From Cyclobacteriaceae bacterium (GTDB lineage Bacteria; Bacteroidota; Bacteroidia; Cytophagales; Cyclobacteriaceae): DNA of 46,069 bases. The notes below the pieces were generated by a model that was not told the DNA's origin, did not search any database, and worked only from the letters and a program-made list of their open reading frames with translations. Positions 37,172 to 46,029 of the stretch are shown in pieces. The stretch is taken from positions 1 to 46,069 of the forward strand of contig CANGYY010000022.1 in NCBI GenBank assembly GCA_947458585.1. Direction: 5' to 3'. A program made the translations under genes and the position numbers. Numbering within the stretch: the first letter of the stretch is position 1; every line of letters begins with the position of its first letter.

Positions 37172-38299
37172 ATGAGCGCTCAAATTAACGGCAATTATTT
37201 AGAAAAATATGCCACCTCCTATGCAGAATTGGTTTGCGATCAATTTTTCAGCACAAGACAGTTTATTACTGGACAAGATATCATTCAATTGACCCCAAGT
37301 GCTCAGGTGAATTTTTTCATCATCAAACGCTTATTTGAGTTGTGGCAAGAAGAATTGGCCAAGTTGAAGTCCAGTCCGTTTTTTGATTACCGCGACATTG
37401 CAGTTCATGAGGCGCTCACGCAGTTTATGAATGTGCTTTCTCGCCGGATCAAGGTAGAGCGTAGACATTTAGAAGGGATGGTACAGGATGCGGTTCAAGA
37501 GGCTATTCGAGTGGCAGCAGATCCCGTTCACTTCTATCAAGTGGAGTTGGCAAAAGCGCCAGTTGGAAAAATCAACGAGTACTTGAAAGAGAATAAAAAG
37601 TACTTCAAATGGAATGAGAAGTTAGTGACTTCATTGATTGATAAGGCGGGAATTGTTCAGGATTTGGCAACTTATCAGCAGGCAATTGCCGCCAATTTTC
37701 AAGCACTTGGAGGGAGCTTGGATTCTCCAAAAGAACTTCTTGCTACCCTAAATGCTACGCTTTCTTTTGATTTGGAATTGTACCTGGGGATTGAAGTTGG
37801 AGTTGTCACTGAAATCCTAGAGGAGGAAGAAGTTATTGTAGCGCGCGAAACAGCAGTTGTTTTTGAATCCACTGATGAAGAAGATGAAGCCCCAGCGCCT
37901 GAATACGATGAACAAGAGGAATTGGAAGAAGAACCCTTAGTAACTCCACCCGTAGCGCGAGTTGTGCCCAGCGCGGGTAGTGTTTCCTCAGGGAAAGGGC
38001 TAGATGCTGCCCATTTGAAGGCAGTCTTTGCTACTGAAACCTACAAAGGAATGAAGGGGATTTTGGGAGAATTGGCGGAGAGCCTCGCCCTAAATCAGCG
38101 CTTTATGTTCACCAAAGAATTGTTTGATGGAAATGCAGATTTGCTCCGACATGCTCTAAAGTCGGTGGATGAACTCGCTACTTTTGAGGAGGCAGTGGAC
38201 TTGATCAATGCACGTTTTGTCTTTGAGCTTGGATGGGATATCGAATCCGAGGAGGTTCATGAGTTTATGCAGCAGGTGTATCGGAAGTTTGTTCACTAG
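37172..38299 (+). CDS. Conserved hypothetical protein with acidic linker
   Basis: 375 residues, no signal peptide or membrane segment. The N-terminal helical domain (about 1-205) is rich in YLEKYATSYAELVCDQFF and FFIIKRLFELWQEEL-like helices. A very acidic, Pro-containing linker (about 215-275) follows, then a C-terminal helical domain (about 280-375: LNQRFMFTKELFDGNADLLRHAL ... INARFVFELGWD). That last domain is familiar from uncharacterised Bacteroidetes proteins. I do not know a function. Divergent from the ferredoxin gene, with its own strong terminator. Confidence 0.85.
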   Translation: MSAQINGNYLEKYATSYAELVCDQFFSTRQFITGQDIIQLTPSAQVNFFIIKRLFELWQEELAKLKSSPFFDYRDIAVHEALTQFMNVLSRRIKVERRHLEGMVQDAVQEAIRVAADPVHFYQVELAKAPVGKINEYLKENKKYFKWNEKLVTSLIDKAGIVQDLATYQQAIAANFQALGGSLDSPKELLATLNATLSFDLELYLGIEVGVVTEILEEEEVIVARETAVVFESTDEEDEAPAPEYDEQEELEEEPLVTPPVARVVPSAGSVSSGKGLDAAHLKAVFATETYKGMKGILGELAESLALNQRFMFTKELFDGNADLLRHALKSVDELATFEEAVDLINARFVFELGWDIESEEVHEFMQQVYRKFVH

Positions 38300-38317
38300 T
38301 CTGCTTAGATAGCATGC

Positions 38318-38358
38318 AAAGGGCGGCAAGGTTATTCCTTGCCGCCCTTTGTTTTTTT
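38318..38358 (+). terminator. Intrinsic terminator of the hypothetical gene
   Basis: A 14-bp perfect GC-rich stem (38318-38331 with 38337-38350), a 5-nt loop, then G and seven T. Confidence 0.94.
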
Positions 38359-38465
38359 ATTGGGACACCTATTATTTAGGGTTTAATTGGACTTAAAGAA
38401 AATAGTTTCTGAGGTTCAATGAAGTGGGCTGTAGACAATGGTCCGGGGTCGATTATCCGTAAACC

Positions 38466-39740
38466 TCAACTGATTCTACCCAACTGAGTTGCTCTGGAAG
38501 AGTCAAGCTTGATGAAGATAAAAAGTAAGACGGTAAAGGACCAGAGTGAGGATCCCCCGTAACTGAAAAAGGGGAGTGGTATACCTACCACAGGGAAAAG
38601 CCCGATGGTCATGGCAATATTGACCATGAAGTGAAAGAGGAGGATGGATACTACTCCATAGCCATAGATTCTAGAGAATCGAGTTTTTTGTCGTTCGGCC
38701 ATGATGACTAAGCGATACAATAAACCGGCGAAAAGACTGATCACTACGAAGCTTCCAAACCAGCCAAACTCCTCCCCGAGGGTGCAGAAGATAAAGTCAG
38801 TGTCTTGTTCAGGCACAAAGTCAAACTTGGTTTGGGTGCCTTCCAAGTATCCCTTTCCAAGCAAGCCTCCTGAGCCTATGGCGATTTTGGATTGGGTGAC
38901 GTTCCAGCCCACACCTAATGGATCAATGTCTGGATTGAAGAGTACCATGATTCGATTTTGTTGGTGAGGAGGTAGTTTAGACACCACAAAATCGATGGAA
39001 TAAATGTAAGCAATGAGTCCGATTCCGATCAGGGAAAAGGCTAGGATACGCTGCCAGGATTTTTTACCGAGGTAAATTAATCCACCGATGACCAAGAAAA
39101 TGATTGCTGCCAGGTAAAGGTTGTTGTCTACGCCCAAAGCCAGTAGGGTAATGCTTACTGCACCTAGGCCCACTACATAATACCATTGAGGTAGGCCTTC
39201 CCGGTAAAACATGATGAGGAGGGAAAAGTACACCATGGCGGTGCCTGTATCCGGTTGAAGTAGGATGAGTGCTACCGGAACCAAGAGGACCCCGAATGCG
39301 ATGAATTGGTAGTTGCGCTTGGAAAGGTCAAAGGTGGGTCGCTCCATGACCTTGGCTAAGGCCAAGGCGGTGGCAAATTTTGCAAATTCACCCGGTTGAA
39401 TTCGAAACTCTCCTACACCTATCGAAAGGATTTGTCCATTGACTTCCTTTCCAAAAATGGGGGTCACCAGGAGGATGAGTAGAAAAATGAGGTAGATGAC
39501 CAGGGATAGATTTTCAAAAAAGCGGTAATCTGCCACCATGATCAAGGTGATCAGGCCGATGGCAGTTCCAATCCACACCAATTGCTTCCCGGAGCTGATG
39601 GTTAAGTCAAAGATGCTTTTCTCTACCTGGCTATCGTAGACGACGGCGTAAATATTAAACCAGCCGATCATCACCAAGGCAAAATAGATGGATACTGCGA
39701 TCCAGTCTACTCGATTGATTTGAACCTCTGCTTCTTTCAT
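38466..39740 (-). CDS. rodA: Rod-shape SEDS glycosyltransferase RodA
   Basis: Polymerises lipid II into glycan strands for side-wall growth together with PBP2. About ten membrane segments. SEDS signatures include RIQPGEFAKFATALALAKVM (about 112-131), a conserved acidic residue region VLLQPDTGTAMVYF (about 160-173), QSKIAIGSGGLLGKGYLEGTQTKFDFVPEQDTDFIF (about 285-320) and the C-terminal GIPLPFFSYGGSSLW (about 387-401). 424 residues. It directly abuts mrdA (no gap), as in the standard cell-shape operon, and is the last gene. Confidence 0.96.
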   Translation of the reverse strand: MKEAEVQINRVDWIAVSIYFALVMIGWFNIYAVVYDSQVEKSIFDLTISSGKQLVWIGTAIGLITLIMVADYRFFENLSLVIYLIFLLILLVTPIFGKEVNGQILSIGVGEFRIQPGEFAKFATALALAKVMERPTFDLSKRNYQFIAFGVLLVPVALILLQPDTGTAMVYFSLLIMFYREGLPQWYYVVGLGAVSITLLALGVDNNLYLAAIIFLVIGGLIYLGKKSWQRILAFSLIGIGLIAYIYSIDFVVSKLPPHQQNRIMVLFNPDIDPLGVGWNVTQSKIAIGSGGLLGKGYLEGTQTKFDFVPEQDTDFIFCTLGEEFGWFGSFVVISLFAGLLYRLVIMAERQKTRFSRIYGYGVVSILLFHFMVNIAMTIGLFPVVGIPLPFFSYGGSSLWSFTVLLFIFIKLDSSRATQLGRIS

Positions 39741-41543
39741 TTAATTGATAAAATTACCCGCTAGTACGTACTCTTGGAGTTCTGGTCGGGAAATGGTTCT
39801 TCTGATGTACTTCTCAATCATCAGCGATGCGGTACTTGCCGCTGCTCTTCCTCCCCAGCCTGCATTTTCCACATAAACAGCGATGGCTATTTTTGGATCC
39901 TCTTTGGGAGCAAACGCAATAAACACGGAGTGGTCTTCTCCATGGGGGTTTTGGGCGGTACCTGTTTTTCCTGCGATCACCAGATCCTTCATTACGGCTC
40001 GGTTGGCAGTGCCATAAAGTGCTTCTGCCATCGCATCTTGGATCAAATCAAAATGGCGTGCATCAATCCCAACAGAATGCTTTTCTTGGAATTTGGCAGG
40101 GATTTTCTTGGAATCCCCATCGATGGCCTTTACTAGGTGAGGGGTGAAATAATAGCCTTTATTTGCGAAAATGGCCGCCAAGTTAGCCATCTGAAGTGGA
40201 GTCACTTGCATTTCTCCTTGGCCGATGGATAAGGAATAGATGGTCGAATATTTCCAATGACCGGCGCCATAAACTCGATCATAGAGCTTGCTTGAAGGGA
40301 TATCCCCTCCCTTTTCGCCGCTCATGTCCATGCCCAGGGGACCACCTAGCCCAAACTTTAGCACTTTTTCCCTCCAAGCATTTAACCCAATTTCCGTATC
40401 CTTAAAGGTGTTGGAAGAAACCTCCCGGTTGATGATCTGACGGAAAGCCTGGTGGTAGTAAGGGTTGCATGAATTGCGGATGGCCCCAAACAAATTGACT
40501 GGGTTGGGATGGTTGTGGCAGGCCACCAAGGAACGGTTGCAGGCAAAGGTGGTATTTGGAGTCAAAATTCCCTCTTGCAATCCGATCAAACTCTGTACAA
40601 TCTTGAAGATGGATCCAGGAGGATAAGTTGCCATGATGGGGCGATTAAATAGCGGCTTGGAACCATCATTGTTCAGCTTGCTGTAGGTCTTGCCAAACTC
40701 AGCACCAGTCAACTGGTTGGGATCATAAAAAGGAGCAGAAATCATGGCTAAAATCTCTCCCGTTTTGGGTTCAATCGCCACTACAGAGCCGGTTTTGCCA
40801 TTCATCAGGAGCTCACCATAGCGTTGAAGATCCAAATCAATGGTGGAGGTCAAATTTTTGCCTGCAATGGAAATGGTATCGTATTCTCCTTCCTTGAAGG
40901 GACCCTTGTCTACTCCTCGGACATTCACCATTTTGTATTTCACCCCTTTTTGACCGCGCAACTCATTTTCATAGTACTTTTCTAATCCACTCAATCCGAT
41001 GTAGTCGCCTTGGGAATAGTACCCCACGGTATCTCTTTCCAGTTGCCCGGCATTAATTTCTCCGATATAGCCCAAAGCATGTGCCGCCGTAGGGGTAGGG
41101 TAGGATCTGACGGATCGGGTAAGGATAAATAAGCCTGGGTAGTCGACTAAAAAGTCTTGAATCCGTGCGAAATCGGTAGTCGATAGCTGCTTGATTAATG
41201 GGGAAGGCTTTACTTTAGAATAGGTGTTTGCGGCATTGTATCCCTCGATCAACTCCTCTTTGCTGATGCGAAAAAGTTCGCAAAAGCGTGCGGTATCTCC
41301 CACTTGAAATTCCCGAGGAACCACCATCAAGTCAAAGATGGGATTATTGAATACCATCAATTTACCCGTGCGGTCATAGACCAAACCCCGGTAGGGATGA
41401 TCGACCACACGCTGAATGGCATTACTCTCTGCTCGCTTCAAGAAGCTGTCGTCCAAAACTTGGATTGCGAAAAGCTTAGCCAGTAAGATTCCACTTACCA
41501 AAAAAATCACCAAAAGAATGACTGCAGGACGTTGGTCTCTCAT
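39741..41543 (-). CDS. mrdA: Penicillin-binding protein 2
   Basis: The transpeptidase of the elongasome, partner of RodA. One N-terminal membrane helix (about 7-26) precedes the PBP dimerisation domain (about 45-215) and the transpeptidase domain with SIFK (311-314, nucleophile Ser311), SCN (358-360) and KTG (526-528). All three catalytic motifs are intact. At 600 residues it is normal. It overlaps mreD by 4 nt (ATGA) and its stop abuts the rodA start. Confidence 0.96.
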   Translation of the reverse strand: MRDQRPAVILLVIFLVSGILLAKLFAIQVLDDSFLKRAESNAIQRVVDHPYRGLVYDRTGKLMVFNNPIFDLMVVPREFQVGDTARFCELFRISKEELIEGYNAANTYSKVKPSPLIKQLSTTDFARIQDFLVDYPGLFILTRSVRSYPTPTAAHALGYIGEINAGQLERDTVGYYSQGDYIGLSGLEKYYENELRGQKGVKYKMVNVRGVDKGPFKEGEYDTISIAGKNLTSTIDLDLQRYGELLMNGKTGSVVAIEPKTGEILAMISAPFYDPNQLTGAEFGKTYSKLNNDGSKPLFNRPIMATYPPGSIFKIVQSLIGLQEGILTPNTTFACNRSLVACHNHPNPVNLFGAIRNSCNPYYHQAFRQIINREVSSNTFKDTEIGLNAWREKVLKFGLGGPLGMDMSGEKGGDIPSSKLYDRVYGAGHWKYSTIYSLSIGQGEMQVTPLQMANLAAIFANKGYYFTPHLVKAIDGDSKKIPAKFQEKHSVGIDARHFDLIQDAMAEALYGTANRAVMKDLVIAGKTGTAQNPHGEDHSVFIAFAPKEDPKIAIAVYVENAGWGGRAAASTASLMIEKYIRRTISRPELQEYVLAGNFIN

Positions 41544-42064
41544 GAGATGCCTCGTTTACGTCTGAAGAAAAGCAGCTGTACCAAAATGGTCAGCAGGAGT
41601 GTAAAGACTGCAGAAAAGAAGCTTTTACTTAGGATTCCCAAAAATCCACCGGTGCCCCATTGATCTGCGATAAAAAACGCCAAGGAATAAACAAAAAGCA
41701 GCGGGAAGGCATAGCTCACATAGCGTCCTAAACCAATTTGGCTAAGACTCGGTTCTTCTGCCTCATCAAAGCCTCCGGTAGGACTGGCGGTTTTCAGCCA
41801 AAAAGGCTTCAAAAAAGCAAATAAGGTAGCCGCAGCGGTATGCATGCCAATGGTCTCGAAAAATACATCCAAAATAAAGCCAAGAACAAATGCCAGCAGC
41901 ATGAGGGGAATGGTTCGAAGTGTACTTGGTAAAATCAATAAGCCCAAGAGGTATAAAAATCCAAAAGCATGCCCAAAAAGGGCCAGATTTCTTAGGAATA
42001 GAATCTGAACCAATCCCAAAATCAGGATCACAAAGGAATAGGAGATCAGGTTTCTAATATTCAT
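41540..42064 (-). CDS. mreD: Rod shape-determining protein MreD
   Basis: A small inner-membrane protein of 174 residues with about five membrane segments, linking MreB/MreC to the wall synthases. The sequence is weakly conserved, as usual for MreD. The call rests on LGFILDVFFETIGMHTAAATLFAFLKP and on its position between mreC (11-nt overlap) and mrdA (4-nt overlap). Confidence 0.92.
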   Translation of the reverse strand: MNIRNLISYSFVILILGLVQILFLRNLALFGHAFGFLYLLGLLILPSTLRTIPLMLLAFVLGFILDVFFETIGMHTAAATLFAFLKPFWLKTASPTGGFDEAEEPSLSQIGLGRYVSYAFPLLFVYSLAFFIADQWGTGGFLGILSKSFFSAVFTLLLTILVQLLFFRRKRGIS

Positions 42065-42893
42065 TGGGTAAATCGGATTGGCGGTACAGCGAATCTATCT
42101 CTTGGAATTGTGTGTTTTCGACCAAATACACGTAGGTCAATTTACTAAAATCAGTGCTCAGTTTGACAGTAATAGCCAAGTAATTCGGGTCTTTTTTATT
42201 GACTTCTACTTTTGAAATTTGTCCAATCAGAAGCCCTTCAGGAAATACCGCATTAAAGCCTGAAGTGATTACGGTGTCCCCTTCACTCGCTTTTACGTGA
42301 CGAGGCACATAAAGCAATTGCACTTCCGAAGCATTAACTCCATCCCATTGCACCGAACCAAAAACTTCAGAGGATTTGATTTTGGCTGAAATGAGCAAAC
42401 TCGTATTGAGTACAGAAAAGGCAACTGAGTAATTTTCTGACACAGATTTGACCCTACCTACGATCCCTTGGGAGTTAAACACGCCCATTCCTGGTTTAAT
42501 TCCATCCTTAGCACCTTTATATAGCGTCAGGTAATTTTGTGAAAATCGCAAGGAGTTGGCCACCACACGAGCACCTTTCAGTTCAAAGGTTGCTTTCAAG
42601 GTAGAATCTATTGTCAAAGGCATGCTGTCAGGCTTTACTTGTAATCCCAATAACTCTTGCTTGAGTCTTGCATTTTCTTCCACCAACGCAGCATTAGCAT
42701 CTGCTAGGGAGAAAAATTGAACTACATCTGCCTGTTTTTTGAGGGCACTGCCCACCAATTCATTCGAACTATTGAAGAATGCTGCTCCTTGTGGGGAATT
42801 GTTGGCGACAATCATCCAGATCGCTAAAAATTCAAGAAAAGCGAATAGTAAAAATGCTCTTACACGGTAAAGGAACTGAAGGATGCGTAGCAT
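42054..42893 (-). CDS. mreC: Rod shape-determining protein MreC
   Basis: A periplasmic scaffold of 279 residues. One membrane helix (about 10-28) is followed by a short coiled coil (about 60-88: ANAALVEENARLKQELLGLQ) and the MreC beta domains (about 105-265: GIKPGMGVFNSQGIVGRV, VITSGFNAVFPEGLLIGQI). 7 nt after mreB and overlapping mreD by 11 nt, consistent with translational coupling. Confidence 0.96.
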   Translation of the reverse strand: MLRILQFLYRVRAFLLFAFLEFLAIWMIVANNSPQGAAFFNSSNELVGSALKKQADVVQFFSLADANAALVEENARLKQELLGLQVKPDSMPLTIDSTLKATFELKGARVVANSLRFSQNYLTLYKGAKDGIKPGMGVFNSQGIVGRVKSVSENYSVAFSVLNTSLLISAKIKSSEVFGSVQWDGVNASEVQLLYVPRHVKASEGDTVITSGFNAVFPEGLLIGQISKVEVNKKDPNYLAITVKLSTDFSKLTYVYLVENTQFQEIDSLYRQSDLPNEY

Positions 42894-42900
42894 TCAGAAA

Positions 42901-43929
42901 TTAGGTCATCAGAACGGTTCGGAAGTTTTGAATGTTTTTAAGCGCAGTACCTGTACCACGGACTACTGCTCTTAACGGATCTTCCGCGATGTGAATGGGA
43001 AGTTTCGTTTTTTGGTGCAGACGCTTGTCTAGCCCCTTCAATAAGGCCCCTCCCCCCGTAAGGTGAATGCCATTGTCGTAAATATCTGCTGACAATTCAG
43101 GTGGAGCAATCTCCAATGCTTTAAGAACCGCTTCCTCTATTTTGGAAACCGACTTGTCCAAGGCAAAAGCAATTTCAGAGTAGGAAACCTTGATCACTTT
43201 TGGAATACCTGTCATCAAATCTCTACCTCTGATTTCGTAATCGTCTGGTGCATCGTCTAGTTCAGTCAAGGCAGAGCCTATCGCGATTTTTACTTTTTCA
43301 GCAGAACGCTCACCAATCAGCAAGTTGTGCTGTCTTCTCATGTAGTCCAGAATGTCCTTCGTGAAGGTGTCTCCCGCTACGCGAATGGATTGGTCGGCCA
43401 CAATACCAGACAAGGCAATCAGGGCAATTTCCGTAGTACCCCCTCCGATATCCACGATCATGGAACCCATGGGCTTTTCGATGTCAATCCCAATACCGAT
43501 GGCTGCAGCGATGGGCTCATAAATCATGTATACTTCCTTCGCTCCAGCGTGCTCAGCAGAGTCACGAACCGCCCTTTTTTCTACTTCAGTAATTCCAGAA
43601 GGGATGCAAATCACCATTTTGTGGGATTGCGGGAACATGCCCTTTTTCTGCCCAGGGATCATTTTGATCAAACCACGGATCATTTGTTCTGCAGCATAAA
43701 AGTCTGCAATCACCCCATCCTTGAGTGGACGGATGGTTTTGATATTCTCATGGGTCTTCTCATGCATGTTCATCGCTTCTCTTCCTACAGCCAATACCCG
43801 GTTGTTGGTTTTGTCGATCGCGATGATCGATGGCTCGTCCACCACAATTTTGTCTTTATGGATAATCAAGGTATTTGCGGTACCCAAATCAATGGCGATA
43901 TCACTTGAGAAAAAATCAAATAGTCCCAT
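42901..43929 (-). CDS. mreB: Actin-like cell-shape protein MreB
   Basis: An ATP-dependent cytoskeletal filament under the inner membrane that guides side-wall growth. The phosphate-1 loop DIAIDLGTANTLI (about 10-22), phosphate-2 IVDIGGGTTEIALI (about 158-171) and adenosine motif LTGGGALLKGLD (about 287-298) are present. 342 residues is typical. The short N-terminus MGLFDFFSS is amphipathic and may bind the membrane. First gene of the mreB-C-D-mrdA-rodA operon; divergent from rimP. Confidence 0.98.
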   Translation of the reverse strand: MGLFDFFSSDIAIDLGTANTLIIHKDKIVVDEPSIIAIDKTNNRVLAVGREAMNMHEKTHENIKTIRPLKDGVIADFYAAEQMIRGLIKMIPGQKKGMFPQSHKMVICIPSGITEVEKRAVRDSAEHAGAKEVYMIYEPIAAAIGIGIDIEKPMGSMIVDIGGGTTEIALIALSGIVADQSIRVAGDTFTKDILDYMRRQHNLLIGERSAEKVKIAIGSALTELDDAPDDYEIRGRDLMTGIPKVIKVSYSEIAFALDKSVSKIEEAVLKALEIAPPELSADIYDNGIHLTGGGALLKGLDKRLHQKTKLPIHIAEDPLRAVVRGTGTALKNIQNFRTVLMT

Positions 43930-44155
43930 TTTTAATTTTTTTTGGCTTTGAACTCGGTAATGAACGATTAAGCTAGCCCTTGCAGACTAGTAGTTGCCCT
44001 AGAATCGACAAAAATATTACCTTAAATCGATAAAACAGAGAGAAAGTAGATTTTTTGTTTTGAAAGGAAGAATTGAAACGGAAGAGATCTCCAAGCCAAT
44101 TTTCTGGGGCAATGGACTAAAATTACGCAAAATTTGGCAGCATTCGATGTGCTAT
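43930..44155. other. Spacer upstream of mreB
   Basis: No gene is supported. On the minus strand a candidate -7 box TATTTTTG (44009-44016) lies about 80 nt ahead of mreB, with TCTG rather than TTTG at the -33 distance. The remainder towards 44155 is AT-rich and without strong structure. Confidence 0.45.
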
Positions 44156-44187
44156 TTTGTATTTCGTGAATCTTTCTATTACTTTTG
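44156..44187 (+). promoter_or_regulatory. Promoter of rimP-nusA-infB
   Basis: TTTG (44156-44159), a 20-nt spacer and TACTTTTG (44180-44187): a full match to the Bacteroidetes -33/-7 promoter. Transcription should begin near 44193, giving a leader of about 53 nt. Confidence 0.75.
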
Positions 44188-44207
44188 TACCGTATTCTAA
44201 AGTTTCT

Positions 44208-44232
44208 AGAGGGGACAACAGTCCCCTCTTTC
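44208..44232 (+). promoter_or_regulatory. Leader hairpin (possible attenuator) before rimP
   Basis: AGAGGGGAC (44208-44216) pairs perfectly with GTCCCCTCT (44221-44229) around AACA, followed by TTTC. It lies in the predicted leader, 16 nt before the rimP ATG. The U tract is short, so it may pause polymerase or shape translation rather than fully terminate. Confidence 0.55.
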
Positions 44233-44245
44233 ATTATCCTACCCT

Positions 44246-44719
44246 ATGAGTGACCTTAAGCATGTGATCCTTGACCTAGTGGAAAAGCACCTTCCTGATG
44301 CCGAGCATTTTATTGTGGAGGTAAAAGTGGAACGGGTAGCAGAAAAAACCAAAGTGCTCGTTTTGGTGGATGCGGATCAAGGGATGACGATTGCCGCATG
44401 TGCGAAATTGAGTAGAGCCTTGTCCGGGGAATTGGAAACCAGTGAACTGTTGGAGGAAGCCTACACCTTGGAAGTTTCTTCACCGGGCTTGGATTATCCG
44501 CTGATGGAGAAAAGGCAGTACCTCAAAAACCAAGGGCGATCACTCAAGGTGTTTCTGCACACTGGAGAAGAGATTTTGGGAAAATTGAAAGAGGTGGAGG
44601 AGTTGGGAATCAAACTTGGGGTGACCAAGAAAGAAAAAGGAAAGAAAAGCGTCGAAGAGGAACGAATCGTTTCCTTCACTGAAATAAAAAAATCTATCGT
44701 ACAAGTATCTTTTAACTAA
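44246..44719 (+). CDS. rimP: Ribosome maturation factor RimP
   Basis: Helps assemble the 30S subunit. The N-terminal alpha/beta domain (about 1-75) has VLVDADQGMTIAACAKLSRAL and EVSSPGLDYPL, and a C-terminal SH3-like barrel (about 80-157) follows. 157 residues is normal. It heads the conserved rimP-nusA-infB cluster, 5 nt before nusA, and follows a leader hairpin. Confidence 0.95.
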   Translation: MSDLKHVILDLVEKHLPDAEHFIVEVKVERVAEKTKVLVLVDADQGMTIAACAKLSRALSGELETSELLEEAYTLEVSSPGLDYPLMEKRQYLKNQGRSLKVFLHTGEEILGKLKEVEELGIKLGVTKKEKGKKSVEEERIVSFTEIKKSIVQVSFN

Positions 44720-44724
44720 TTCCA

Positions 44725-45969
44725 ATGGATGCAAAAATCTTAATTGAATCCTTCGCAGAATTTGCGAGATCTAAAAATGTGGATCGCCCTACCATGATCC
44801 GTATTCTGGAAGATGTATTTAGAGCGATGATTCGCAAGAAGTTCGAAACGGACGAGAATTTTGATGTCACCATCAATGCCGATAAGGGGGATTTGGAAAT
44901 TTTCCGTATCCGAGAAATTGTCGATGACAATTCCGAAGATATCTGGGATTTTGATAAAATCAGCCTCACTGATGCTCAGAAAATTGAGCCTGACTTTGAA
45001 GTTGGTGAAGAGGTATACGAAAAAATTGAGCTGGAAGAATTTGGAAGACGTGCCGTACAGATGGCGCGCCAAACGTTGATTCAGCGTATCAAAGACCTGG
45101 AAAAAGACATTCTTTTCAGCAAATACGAAGAACAAGTAGGAGAAATCATTTCTGCTGAAGTATACCAGATCTTGGGCCGTGAAATTCTCCTCATCGATGG
45201 GGAAGGAAATGAATTGATCTTGCCTAAGGGCGAACAAATTTCCAAAGATCGTTTTAGAAAAGGGGATTCCGTGAAAGCAGTCGTACATCGTGTAGACATG
45301 ATCAACGGGAACCCAAAGGTGATCTTGTCTCGTACCTCTCCGGTATTCTTGGAAAGACTTTTTGAAAATGAGGTTCCTGAGGTATACGACGGCCTAATCA
45401 CGATTGTAAAGGTAGTTCGTGAGCCAGGTGAGCGAGCCAAAGTAGCGGTAGAATCTTACGACGATCGTATTGATCCAGTAGGTGCTTGCGTGGGGATGAA
45501 AGGATCCCGTATTCATGCAGTGGTGCGTGAACTACAGAATGAAAATATTGACGTGATCAACTTCACGGAAAATTTGGATCTCTATGTATCCCGTGCCTTG
45601 AGTCCAGCGAAAGTTTCTTCCCTATCCATCAATAAGGAATCCAAGCGAATTTCAGTCTTTTTGAAGCCTGATCAGGTTTCTCTGGCGATTGGAAAGGGTG
45701 GATTTAACATCAAATTAGCAAGCCGATTGGTGGGTTACGAAATCGACGTATTCCGTGAATTGAATGAATACGAAGAGGAAGATGTGGACTTGAACGAGTT
45801 CTCCGATGAGATCGATCAGTGGATCATTGACGAACTCAAAAAGACTGGTTTGGATACCGCAAAGAGTGTGTTGGTATTGAGCAAGGAAGATTTGATCCGC
45901 AGAACTGAGTTGGAAGAAGTCACCATTGACGAGATTTTCCGCATACTTAGAACAGAATTTGACCAATAA
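44725..45969 (+). CDS. nusA: Transcription elongation/termination factor NusA
   Basis: Binds RNA polymerase and nascent RNA, and modulates pausing, termination and antitermination. The N-terminal polymerase-binding domain (about 1-125) is followed by S1 (about 130-200: VGEIISAEVYQILGREILL) and two KH domains (about 205-345, with GACVGMKGSRI and AIGKGGFNIKLASRL). A short C-terminal part follows. At 414 residues it lacks the two acidic repeats of E. coli NusA, as is usual outside Proteobacteria. Confidence 0.97.
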   Translation: MDAKILIESFAEFARSKNVDRPTMIRILEDVFRAMIRKKFETDENFDVTINADKGDLEIFRIREIVDDNSEDIWDFDKISLTDAQKIEPDFEVGEEVYEKIELEEFGRRAVQMARQTLIQRIKDLEKDILFSKYEEQVGEIISAEVYQILGREILLIDGEGNELILPKGEQISKDRFRKGDSVKAVVHRVDMINGNPKVILSRTSPVFLERLFENEVPEVYDGLITIVKVVREPGERAKVAVESYDDRIDPVGACVGMKGSRIHAVVRELQNENIDVINFTENLDLYVSRALSPAKVSSLSINKESKRISVFLKPDQVSLAIGKGGFNIKLASRLVGYEIDVFRELNEYEEEDVDLNEFSDEIDQWIIDELKKTGLDTAKSVLVLSKEDLIRRTELEEVTIDEIFRILRTEFDQ

Positions 45970-46029
45970 GGGGCTTAACCCCAAAGATTACCCTAATTTT
46001 ACTTAAGATTTCGAAAGAGGTTTTTGCTT

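Noticed and set aside
37139..37183. TTG at 37183 as start of the ferredoxin
   Set aside because: It would overlap the divergent gene and add residues not found in ferredoxins; the ATG at 37138 is well placed.
43327..43908. 193-residue open frame on the plus strand
   Set aside because: It is antisense to mreB and has no recognisable features.
44740..45288. 182-residue open frame on the minus strand
   Set aside because: It is antisense to nusA; the Phe-rich translation reflects the complement of Glu/Lys codons.
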